A stretch of 64,000 nt of DNA from Tetragonia tetragonoides (Eukaryota; Streptophyta; Magnoliopsida; Caryophyllales; Aizoaceae). Position numbers and translations under genes: made by a program. The number at the start of each line of letters is the position of its first letter. The stretch's first letter is position 1. Below, one piece after another: positions 9,401 to 20,096 of the stretch. The stretch spans positions 30,585,001 to 30,649,000 of the forward strand of contig CM076142.1 in the NCBI GenBank assembly GCA_038025085.1, read 5' to 3'. The notes beneath the pieces are model-generated. The model was given only the letters and a program-made list of their open reading frames with translations. It had not been told where the DNA came from and made no database searches.

Positions 9401-9748
9401 TACATTGTGACCAACTAATAGTATAATTATTCCTAATGCTTTTAACAATTTTCAGAATATAAAAGAGAATCTAAACTATTATGCGTAACTAAAGTACTTA
9501 AATGTCGCAATCGAAAAATGTTATGATACATTGTAACCAACTTAAAATCGTGTGTAACACTGGAAAAGATAACTATAGTTAATCCATTGTAAATGCGCAA
9601 CTGATAAGATTATTGTCCAAAACATTGAAACACACTTGATAACATTCGTACTGCTAAGTTTGAAAATTATTGAACCAAAACATAAAGTGTATGTCTTCCA
9701 ATAGGGGGATCTCATTCCACAATATCAGTGAAGCAGTGCCTCGGACAT

Positions 9749-12700
9749 TTACCAGTCATGGGTTGGATCCCAATCAACAACATGCGGATCATCTTCCAGA
9801 TCGCGAACAACGGGACCATACGCATCTTCATCGACCGGTAAAATGTTAAGGTATTATCGTAAATTGATGAATATCCAGTCCAAATACGTTATAAACAACA
9901 TGATCTTACCTCGACTTCCCTATATGTGTGTCCTGGAGTGTACGTGTTTGGCATATGTCCCATAAGACGATCCGTTATCGACCGTGACACAGGGTGCTTT
10001 GTCACCTTTGTTGCACTGGCTGGTGTTGCTGCAGGTGTTTGTTGATTTTGCTGCCCCTCCCCTTCTACGACCTTGTTTGTTGATATTCCCTCGACTGCAG
10101 TATCCTCTGGACATGTCTTGTAGGTATGACCCGGCTTTTGACAGTTGCTACAAAGTTTTCTTTTGCCCTTCATCGGTCCTCTACCACTTAAGAATTGAGG
10201 ATCGGCAATGCCAAACAATTTGTTCTCAGCTTCACTCAGTCTTGCCTTGGCATTTATTTCATTTATCAAAAGTAACGATTTTGCAAAAGTGTCTTTCATG
10301 TTATTGTAGCCCTATAAGCACTTTGTACGCTCATGTGCTAGTTTTGTGCCCATTGACATTAAAAATGCAAACCTGGCTATGGCCACTGATTCATCAACAA
10401 CTTCATTTGACGTAAAATCTCCATTTGCCGTTCCAATGTTCTCCTTGGCACCGACAGTCCACCTTCTGATTACACAACCCGTAGGTATTTTTGTCAGATG
10501 CTCATATTTCATGACAGCAAATATGTGGCGGCATGGATATCCCACTTTGTCAAGTTTCATGCAGCAACAATGCATTAATTCATGTTTTTCATGGTATATC
10601 ACAATGTATGCCCGATCCTTCTAGCCAGAATTTACCAACTGGTAGTACTTTGGACCATTTGGTGACTCATCCTTGTTCCCGATGACAACGTACCTATCCT
10701 CATATTCCATCTCTCTTGACAATATTTCATGAGAATTCCTTGTGTAAACCTTTGCTGCAAATCTCTTCAAGCCCAAAAGTGGTTCTTTGATGACTGGATC
10801 GGTATGAATGGAGATGTACTCCTGCTTGCCTTCGTTGAATCGAAGAGCTTTCAGCACTTGATCATACAAATCAACAAATTTGTACAGATAGATTCTATAG
10901 TTTTGTAGACACCCTAATCGGTTCTCATCCCCTGACACCGCAACGCCCGATGATGATGGTAATGGATTAACATGGACGTAAGTAGAAAAGGACATTGCTC
11001 GGAAATCTAGACCAAATTCCTTGAAACCTCAGTCCTTGCATAGCCCTTGTTATAAGGATTCCAACGCCTTCGACCTTGCCTCAATCAGGTTCCTGGATCA
11101 AGAGATATCGCGTCTCGAAGATTTGGGTCAAAACCGTTTAATCCCGGCGCCTTGGGCCAGTCCAAGGGCAATTTCATAATTTACAGAGCACAAAAAGTCA
11201 AAAACCCTAGTCACGCACGCGCCGTCAGGCCCGACGGCCTTCGCAGGCTGCTCAGTGGCCAGCGTGTGACAACGGGGGCCATTAGGCCAGCCGCTGGCCC
11301 CAGCGGCCACCGCGGGCCCCAGCTGCCCTCCGTGTGGCCGTTGAACTGCTTTTTTGACTGGGCCGAGTTTGGCACCGGGCTTCCAGCCCTAGGCCCCTAA
11401 ATCCGTCCCCTAACTCTATAAATACTCCCTTTCACCCTCTTTTGCAGGAGGTCGGTCAGTTCACAATTTTGAGAGCATTGAGAGCACATATTTCCCCAAA
11501 TTAAGAAATCTGAAGATTCAAGCAAGCAATACACCTAGCCTAGCACTTAAGATCAAAGAGCAATTCCAATTCTACTAGTCCCGTTCGTATAGAACGTCCA
11601 CGTTAACCATCCTGAGGGCCTAATTCTTTATTAAATCTCTTGCTTTATTGTTTATTAGTCATGTTTTATTTAGTTTTTGATTATGGTTGAATAAATTTGC
11701 ATGCTTTTGATTTTGTATATAGTTTATGCATGATTAGTTAATATAAAGTTTGTGTCTTTTTATTAGTTTATGCAAGTTTGCATATTTTCATAGTTTTTGC
11801 ATGCATCTAGTAGCCTCCTAGGTTTATTTTAGCATAAAGTTAGCACCTTTGCATTATTATTATTCTTTTGAAGATAGTAACGGTTTTATTAATGTGCATA
11901 TGCAATACATGGCGCGTTTAGAAAAGTTGGTAGGTTGGAGCGTTAATTTAATGCTTTATATCATGTTTATGCTTGTTAATAGTATGCATGTAAATTGGGC
12001 ATAAATCTGCAAAGTGACAACATAGGTAATTTGGTTGATCTTAACTCGCCTAGTTAATTTAGGATCATTGGATGACCGGATTTGTATGGAACCATCTAGC
12101 ATTAATAAATACTTGACATGGATAAGCTTAGGAGAGGCCGTTTATACGGGCGATTTAGATGAGATTCGTTTTGTTTATTTCGTACCTACATCCCCAAACT
12201 CAATACTTAGTCCCCATGGGTATGAGTCAATTCCCAATAGGAATTGGGGTGCACATTTGATGGTTTCCAATTGTTTCCTTAAAAATTGGTGGTGGCTTCT
12301 TATTTGCAAATTATTGTTCTTTATAATTAATTTAAATCACATGTGACTCATATTTAAGAACCATTAATCTCAATTAAAAATCGAAAACGCGCCGGAAAGG
12401 CGAGGGTTCGTACAAGTTTTCGTAGAGTTTCACATGCTTATGAAATGACTCGCATCGTTGAGTGCTTCTCATACCTGCGTAAGTGCAAACAAATTCAAAA
12501 TAGCAACTATCGCGAAATGTGAAAAACACTATAACCAATTAATGAAACATCCACATAAATATTGATTTATAAATGCAAGTACACAATGTCCAATGTATTA
12601 CCTACGTAGAAATTACCACGCATAAATGCTTCAGCCCATTTTTCCTTGTCTTTGTACAACTTGGTGGCCCATTTACATTCCCCTACGTCATGAAATGATA

Positions 12701-13861
12701 CTAGCTCCGCCCACCCCTCCTCAAAGGAATCCTTTGTTCTATATTTATTAACACAAATCATGAAACCGGTCGTAAATGAAATGCCACCATTTGCCTTTAC
12801 ATTCCGCATGAGGTACCACAAGCATAGTGTATGCTTTGCATGGGGTAGGGCAATCCTAATTGTATTAGCCATTGCCTTATCTCCATCAGTTATAACAGTT
12901 TCGGGCATTGCCCCATCCTCTACCTCTTTCAATTTTTCCAATACCTAAACAAAAGTCTCTTCTTTCTCATTCGACACCAGCGCGCAGCCAAATGGAACAG
13001 TCATTCTATGATGATTGACACCAACAAGCATGACAAAGGGTTTGTTGTAGGCATTGCATTTGTAAGTCGTATCGAAAGCAAGAACATGCCCAAATGTCTT
13101 ATAGTCAATCCGTGATATCCCATCGCACCAAAACAACTTGTCTAACCTATTTTCCGTGTCACGTGAATGAGCGATGAAATATGATGGATCATGTTGAGAC
13201 TTGCCTGAAAGATATGCCATCACAGTTTCAGCATCCCCATCTACAACTGGTTCCTTGTCTATTTTCTTGACAAGATTATCAACATCTTCTTTCAAATATC
13301 CTACGCCTTTATGAGACCCAGCTTTGTGAACAACACTTTGCATAATGGTAGCAGTAGGGACACCCGATTGGCGCAAGTGGGAAATACATATCATGTCAGC
13401 TTCTGGAATTTGTCTATGGGACCTACAGTCATTAAGAAATTTGGCTTGTTAAATATATAAATGAGACATAGCAAATAAAAATCCTTTAGTTCTCCAGCAG
13501 GCCTTGAGAGGTTCTTTTTACTAGGCAAACCTTCTCGATTGCATAGCAATGTTCTTGATGTGATATGACCATCCTCCCTACTCTTCCTTCCCCCCTTTCT
13601 CCTAATACCAAACCCTTTGACCTTACCATAAATTCTGTAGAACTCATAACATAGTTCTTCTGATCCGAAAGTTAACTTCCGCATGTCATCCGTATCAAAA
13701 TCCTTTAGTTCTTTACCAAGGGCTGTCCATGTGGCCTCATCAAAGTAATTGTCAAGGGTCTTAACAGTACTCTCGTCCAAATCTTGCTCTTCACTGGAAG
13801 AATCATTGGAAGAATTTTCCTTTGTCATATTCGCATCCATTGTATCCTTTTCAGAATTCAT
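9749..13861 (-). pseudogene. FAR1-type MULE transposase, broken and LTR-interrupted
   Basis: Transposase of the Mutator/FAR1-FHY3 family (DDE nuclease). In protein order: an acidic N-terminus from 13861; a FAR1-type N-terminal finger (TFGSEELCYEFYRIYGKVKG, then SRTLLCNREGLPSKK) with its middle missing; SHRQIPEADM; the MULE catalytic core with VLAFDTTYKCNAYNKPF (first Asp) and ETVITDGDKAM (second Asp); MRSTQRCESF; a SWIM finger (HCCCMKLDKVGYPCRHIF, near 10550); and a CCHC knuckle (CSNCQKPGHTYKTC, near 10170). A probable last exon ends VDWDPTHDW at 9749. An intron at 12475-12601 joins FYVG to MRST. TAG stops lie at 12945-12947 (for the Trp of FVWVLEKL), 10621-10623 and 10312-10314. A solo LTR at 10904-12414 splits the exon within LYENYRIYLY. 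Without it the frame is continuous. Confidence 0.82.
10904..12414 (+). mobile_element. Solo LTR of Tat-lineage gypsy element
   Basis: A 1511-base LTR running from TGTAGACACC to TACA, flanked on both sides by AGTTT (10899-10903 and 12415-12419), a perfect 5-base target duplication. No internal retrotransposon genes remain, so recombination between two LTRs must have removed them. It carries a TATA box (TCTATAAATA, near 11416-11425) and a GC-rich upstream part (about 11200-11350). Its right half matches, at roughly nine bases in ten by eye, the LTR at 63638-64000 read in reverse, so both belong to one family. The frame at 12035-12346 is conserved between these two copies only because the DNA is; it is not a gene. 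Confidence 0.9.
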
Positions 13862-15374
13862 AACTACAACGGATTATCAAAACAGTCAGGACTAGGTGAA
13901 ATAAATAACAAAACAACGAAACGAAAGTTTTAACTAATAAGTTCCTTTACTATTCCATATTTGATCATAAAACTACTACATCATTATGTATTGTATCCAA
14001 TTTGTGGTTTTCTTCACATGATGATTCGATAACTATCCAATTTCACTAGTTTTTCACAAACTACTGTAGTCATTATGTAAATCATCATTTAGTTTTTGAT
14101 CTAATCATGACAATTTTGAAAGCGACATGAACCCCTTTATTTATTTATTTTCGAATACATGGAAACAACTTTTATTTTCTAAATCAAGTAAAAACTAATC
14201 TTACTTATAACCAACCATGAGCGCTAAATCTAACTCCTACATTGTATTTATCAATAATTCAATAGACATTATAATGTAACTAGCATGCGAAATAAATAGA
14301 TTGATGCGCCAAAATATAATATATAATACAAAAAAAATAAAAAGACTAATCAGACTGTCTATGATCTTAAACGAGATTAATGAGGAAGAGAAAACGAGAT
14401 TAATGCGCATACCTTGTTGCCTCTCAATGATGTGTAACTGTTTGATGATGAGAAATTGTAACTTGCTAAGAGAGCTTCTGTTGTTTTAGAAAATTAGGGT
14501 TTTTGAAAATTAATGGAAACTGGTTTATTTAAGTGAAATGTTTTAACACGGCCCATCCATCAAAAATAGAAAAAAGCCCACAAGAGTTTTTTTCCTTTTA
14601 TTTGTTGTGTTTTTTACAATAAGCCCACCAGGATATATGAAAAATTTTTCTTTAAAAGCCTAAAAGGAGAATAGTAGGATTTTGTTTTTTGGGAAGGTTT
14701 AAATTTATTTTATATTTACTTCCTTTTATTGAGGAAGTTGAATAGTCATTGATTTTAAAAAATCAAAATTTCCATTGGTTCTCAAAACTGCCTTTACTCC
14801 CTCCATCGCTCCTCTCAAAACTCATTTCCTCTATTGGTTCTGAAGTTGAAGATGCTCTCAAGCTTTGTGTACTCTCTCTCTCTCTCTCTCTCTCTCCCCT
14901 TAATATGTCTCATCCTTTTCCTCATTAATCTCCTTTACTCTTCCTCCTTACTCTCACTTTCTCACAATATCTGTGCTTAATCTGTCGATTGCTATCATAG
15001 GTTTAGGTATTATTTGATTGTCCTCGCAATTAGCTTATTGACTAACCTCGACTTGAGTTTCTATATGGGATTAATGACCCAATTTGTAAAATTTCCAATG
15101 AACTGAACTTCGATTTGGTCGGACCAATTGTTTCATTTACATGTATGTGGACTAGTTCAATTTAAAGAATTGTTTCATTTGCATGTGCGTTGATTACTTC
15201 AATCTAGGGAATTGTGTGATTTCCATGTATGTGGGTTAGTTCAATTTTGATTTACAAGTGTGTGGGTTTGTTCAAATTTGATTTGTATGTGTAATTTTTC
15301 GTTTGAGACCGTTTTGATTTGCAAATTGATCCTCTATAGGTCTGTCAAGTTCTTTTCAAACTTCACTTAGGACG
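13862..15374. promoter_or_regulatory. Divergent promoter region inside the MULE
   Basis: AT-rich spacer between the transposase start (13861, minus) and the Ulp1-like gene start (15375, plus). It contains a (CT)n run of about 26 bases at 14872-14897. Near 15120-15260 a short phrase around TTTCATTTGCATGT and GTGGATTACTTCAATTTA is repeated about three times. No other gene is supported; the small frame at 14301-14489 lacks motifs. Confidence 0.5.
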
Positions 15375-18300
15375 ATGGCTCCCAAGAGAAAACACCCAAG
15401 GTATTCTTGATTGTTGTTGGTATTTGATTTCTAATTTGGTATATGGATAAGTATTTTGATTTTTACATAAGACATGAATTTTTTGTGACATCATTGAAAA
15501 AACCCTTCACAACAAAAAGGCTCATTTGTCTCTATTAGGAACTGCATCAGATTGGCAGGTATAATCTTCTGACTTGTCCATATATTTTAAATTATGTAAT
15601 TAATTGCAATTATAAAGCTACTAATTTAGTATTTGTTGGACTTATTTAGGATAACTGATATGCACCATGTAGTTTGGATCATCTCTATAAAGTGATAAAA
15701 TGTTGTACAAGGTGTGACAAAAAGAGGAAAATATTGGAGGAATTTGGTTTTGGATGTTTGTTTCAGTACAAATGTAAGAATATTAGAAGGAGGATGTGTT
15801 TCTGGATCATAGAGAAGTTTGACCCTAACACAAACTGTTTAACCATTTCTGGTAGGCAAACTATTTTGAAGCCCAAGCATGTCGAACATCTGTTGGGTTT
15901 TAAAAACAATGGCATTGATATTGAGGAGAATTATAATGAAAGTGATTTGGATGATGTGAATGTTGATGTGGGTGATTTGAGTATTGAGTATGATGATCTG
16001 GATGCAAAATATATGAAGAACATGCTTCAAACCACTTCTCCTCAGGATCCTAATTTCAAGAGGATTCTAGTGTTATTTTTGATGACAGCTTTCTTTGCCC
16101 CCACCCTGGCAATAAGCCCAAGAAGCAATGGCTGGCCCTCCTAAGGGACATGACGAGTATCCCTCGTCTGAATTGGGGGAAGTTTATTTTTGACAACGTT
16201 GTTGCTGCAATTAAAGTACACAATGAGAAGCGCAACAACATAATGAGAGGCTGCATCTTATTTTTCCAAGTGAGTTTTATTTTCTTACAACTATTGACCA
16301 GCATTAAAGGGTTCATATGAAGATGTATTTGTTTTAATTTTTGTTTGTTACTGGTTTGGATTATCTATAGGTTTTATTCTGTGAATATTCGACTGAAATT
16401 CATCTCGACGATTGTTGGAAAAGTGGAGTGCCAAGAATAAAGGATTGGGATGACGACAATGTAAAATTGCTCCACGGCTTTGTAAAACAGAATTTGGGAG
16501 GCTATGGTGCCACGAAGGTGATGTTATGTAACTTTTAATTTGAGGTTCTAAATAACACAAGTTATCTGTCTTTTACTGAATTTAGTTGCTTTTGTTGTGA
16601 TTGTTCAGTTGATGTTCAAAGTAGATGATTACAAGAAAAGCATAATAGGAAAGGTTCCCAATGATGCAAAGACGAGATTGGATAACGTGGAGATGAAGTT
16701 AGAACTGATGCACGACGACATTGTTGGGATAAAAAATAATATGGCTACGGGATTGAAAGAGGTTACAGATTCAATTGAGTTGTTGAAGAACAACATTATT
16801 TCTTTGGCATCAAAAATTCATATTTTCGACAGCGATTCAGGAAGTGATTATGATGGGGTTAGCAGATCCAGTGGAGAATCTAAAGGTGGCGACGAGGACG
16901 AGGACAAGGACGTGATGAATGTGCAACAAGTGAATGATGAGTCAGAAAATGATGAGTCAGAATATGTTGTGAATATCAATGATGGATCCACAATAGTACC
17001 TGAGCCAGTAGTTGAGGCTCAAACTAATACAGATAAGAACAATACTGATGCATCCACATCAGTAACTAACCCGGTAGTTGAGGATGGAGCAAATGCGGAC
17101 ACGAAGAAGAATGATGGATCCACAAAAGCATCTGACCCGGTACAACAGGCTGCAACTAATACGAACAAGAACAAGACTAATTCATCATTTATAGTTGAGG
17201 ATGAAACTCATTTGGATGATGAGGAGAAAACTGAATCTGAGGTTCCAAATAAGATCAGTCCAAAGAATGAAAAGGCTCCACCACATAATTTGCCTAAACC
17301 ACCAGCAAAGAAGAGGGGTAGGCCAGCAAAGAAGAAAGTAGATGATCACACTACTCTAACCTTTTATTTAATTTAAAAATTTTCACTTAGTTTCTCTATC
17401 ATGAATTATGTTTCTTTGTATAGGTTGGAGCCGGGATGGCTACTCAACCTGTCGAGGTTTACAATGACTTTAACCTTTTATTTAATTTACTACTTTTCGT
17501 TGAGTTTCTGTATCATGATTGATGTTTCTTTGTATAGATTGATGAGGATACGACAGGACAACCTCCTTCAGCACCAAAGATTCCAATCCCTCATCTCCAA
17601 CATCAGAGACTTGTTGGATTCAGTTCCAGATCAACATAAGCATCTGTGTGAGTTTGTTTTCGATGAAAGCAAGGACATGAGGTGTGTCATATAAGATCTG
17701 TTATGATGTTTCATATTAGAGTTACTAACATTTGTATTAGGAATGACTCTTGTTTACAATATGCAGTCAAGAGTTGTATTGTAACCAATACTATGGGGCA
17801 AAGATGAATATAATGATTTGAGGACCCTATATCCTGGGCTGTCATTGAATGAAGCGGTAAGTTTGAAATGGTTATCATTTGATTAATTAAGCATCAGTTC
17901 ATTGTTTAATCAAAATTTTAATGTATGAGATGATATAATTAATAATTACGGTATCTTTTCATGCTCTTAGCCCATTGACTTGGTTGGGATAGAAAAGGCT
18001 TTATCTGATAAGGACATATTGTATGTTCCAGAAGAGTCGGTGAGTATTCTCCCTTCTATAATAATTATGTTTCTTTCAAAGTTCATGCAATATTTGTGTG
18101 ACACTTCTTGTTGTTTGCATAACTCAGCTTTTACTGAAAGTCTTGAAAATCCCCAAGAAATTATTGCCTGCCGATCTTAATGCATTGTAAAAGGTAGCCG
18201 CTATCTAAATGATAATCTGTAAATATATAATTGGTTTTTATTTAATGAAAAGTCATACCTTGCTTTCCATACATATTTTCATTCCAATGCATACGAAGCA

Positions 18301-18955
18301 TCCCGATCACTGGTGTTTGGTTGAGATCGATTTTGAGGGAATGATAACTAAAGTCTATGACTCCTTGCCGAAACGATTGAAAAGGCAGCGCAGTGAATCT
18401 GCCAAGCTTTGGTAAATCATTGCTTCATTCCGTTTTCATGTTACATTTTCTTTAGCATGACAGGTCAACATCTATGTCATTTATCAGGTTCAAAGAGTAC
18501 ACAAGGCGCTAGAAAAAGAGAGAAAAAAATGCAAGAAATTGGAAGGAATTATTCAATTTCCAATCAATTTATTAGATCTACCCAAGCAGGAAAACGGGTA
18601 GGACTGAATATGCCAATCAAGTTCTTTTCCATTAACAAGTTGGATATTAAACATCCTTACCTTTCCCATATTGGCCAGGCACGACTGTGGAATGTTTGTA
18701 ATCAAATTTCTTGAAGCACAAACTGAAGAGCAATTGTTTGATCCATCATATTACGAGGTACGAAATTGAGGAAATTTAATTTTGTTGCTACATTGTATAT
18801 TTTTTTATTACAAGTATTCAAATTGAAATTTACTATCACAGGATATCAAGGAGCATCGTATGTTGACTTGTGCGTGTCTCGTTGCAAGTGATGAAAACAA
18901 AATCAAAGATGCAATCTTTCGTGAAGCATTGCCAGATGAAAAATTGGATGTGTAG
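15375..18955 (+). pseudogene. MULE-borne Ulp1-like cysteine protease, one frameshift
   Basis: Multi-exon gene of the C48 (Ulp1/SENP-like) peptidase type; family members cut SUMO-like tails. First exon 15375-15400 (MAPKRKHPR). The N-terminal DUF-like block (15674-16269) has FGFGCLFQYKCKNIRRRM and FDPNTNCLTISGRQ. Next come an exon 16371-16517 (VLFCEYSTEIHLDDCW), a long acidic linker from 16609 to about 17376, and an AT-hook (PPAKKRGRPAKKK). The catalytic exons carry His (18308-18310, in HPDHWCLVEID), Asp (18359-18361, VYDSL) and Cys (18686-18688, HDCGMFVIKF). The Cys exon joins upstream codons in phase, and the last exon ends LPDEKLDV at 18955. A one-base loss near 16105, where the frame must shift to read NKPKKQWLALLRD, breaks the N-terminal block; another weak point is a stop just before 15674. 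The protease part looks intact. Confidence 0.75.
17354..17537 (+). repeat. Tandem duplication of an intron and its acceptor
   Basis: Two near-identical segments of 70 bases (17354-17423 and 17468-17537, period 114) both run from TAACCTTTTATTTAATTTA to ATGTTTCTTTGTATAG. Each ends at a usable AG, so an intron plus a short exon (GTTGGAGCCGGG...) was duplicated inside the Ulp1-like gene. Confidence 0.65.
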
Positions 18956-19426
18956 ATTTGTGTGATGTACAGTGGGTGGATTATTTTGAGAAAGTGTACT
19001 AAAGACTTAGAAAACTTTTGGTGGTGGATTCTGTGAATTTCCATCATTTGGATAAGAAAATTTATGAACGATTGTGGTGTAAGATTATGCATGTTGGTGT
19101 AAGATGATGCATGTATTAATGTACTCATAGTTGTATTGCTACTGAACAGACATTAACATCTAGTCAGACTCAATGTATTAATATTTATGGTTCTAATTAT
19201 TTGGCCTTGATTATTGCCATTAATTTGTTTGCACAATACCATATTAATCATGATCAAGTTCCATACTGGAACCTTAGGAGTCTGCTATGTCAGCACATTT
19301 AAAACCACTTACAAGTTTGCACAAAATAATATGCAGTTTATTTTTAATGTTTTAACCAAGGCCAAGAGAACGGTCATAACTGAATATAGCATAAACTATG
19401 CTCAAACTTTCATACTGGAACATTAG
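18956..19426. other. 3' region of Ulp1-like gene
   Basis: AT-rich flank with no gene. A phrase CATACTGGAAC.TTAGG occurs near 19262 and 19410, an early member of the right subterminal repeats. Confidence 0.5.
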
Positions 19427-19940
19427 GCACCTGATAGGCGCCTAATCATTGACACGCTAGGTCTTCACATGGGCGAAATCATTGTGATAACGACATGGGC
19501 GAAATCCTCACATGGACATTGTCATGGCGGGTCAGCCCAACATATAATCATTTTCAGTAATGACCAACTTTGTGGTTGGTTACCAGTATTATTAATCCGA
19601 CATAGAATATCAATGCAGTTAATTAAAGGGGATGAATGCATGTCAATACAAGGTTTGAGTTTGGGATTAATAAATAAATGAATATATAAAAACCCATGAC
19701 TGATGTTTCATACTAAAGCCTGAGGCACCTGTTAGGCGCAACGGCCTAATCATTGACACGCTCGACCTATGTCATGACCCATGACATAGATAAAGATAGG
19801 CAAAATCCTCCCATGGACATTGTCATGGTGGGTCTGACAGCCAGCCGGCAAAACATACAAACATTTTTAATCTTATGTTTGGTTGCAAGTGTAGATGAAT
19901 GGGACATAGAAAATTAAAAGGGGTAAGTAAAGGGTACTCT
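19427..19940. repeat. Right subterminal repeat cluster of Mutator-like element
   Basis: Inverted relative to 8600-9400. GGCGCCTAATCATTGACACG at 19438-19457, and TTAGGCGCAACGGCCTAATC at 19732-19751 (followed by ATTGACACGCTCGACC), mirror the left blocks. Further out, CCTCCCATGGACATTGTCAT (near 19809) leads into GGGTCTGACAGCCAGCC, and the outermost shared phrase is GGGGTAAGTAAAGGG (near 19918), mirrored at about 8651. The element probably ends close to 19940. Confidence 0.68.
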
Positions 19941-20096
19941 GTAAAACGCGATGCTCGATTATAAAAAATCTTATCAAATTCCTATCTTTATTAAAACGCA
20001 TAAACCTCAGTAAAACTATTAATAATAATAGTAATTAGACACCCAACTAAAAATAATAATAGTAATTAGACTCCAAACTAATAATAGTAATAGTAA

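Larger units (their letters stand above)
8600..19940. mobile_element. Large Mutator-like element with FAR1-type transposase and Ulp1-like gene
   Basis: Inverted subterminal repeat clusters (8600-9400 and 19427-19940) enclose a FAR1/MULE-type transposase on the minus strand and a divergent Ulp1-like protease gene on the plus strand. They share a promoter region of about 1.5 kb. Plant MULEs that carry Ulp1-like genes (Kaonashi and related groups) are known; pairing with a FAR1/SWIM-type transposase in one element is seen directly here. The transposase is broken by stop codons and by a solo LTR, so the element is not autonomous now. Confidence 0.68.

Noticed and set aside
12035..12346. Frame conserved between 12035-12346 and 63688-63984
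   Set aside because: Conserved only because both lie in copies of the same LTR; no start context or domain.
18409..18714. 101-residue frame in the Ulp1-like gene
   Set aside because: It reads through introns; the true exon reading in this stretch is in another frame joined at GT-AG sites.
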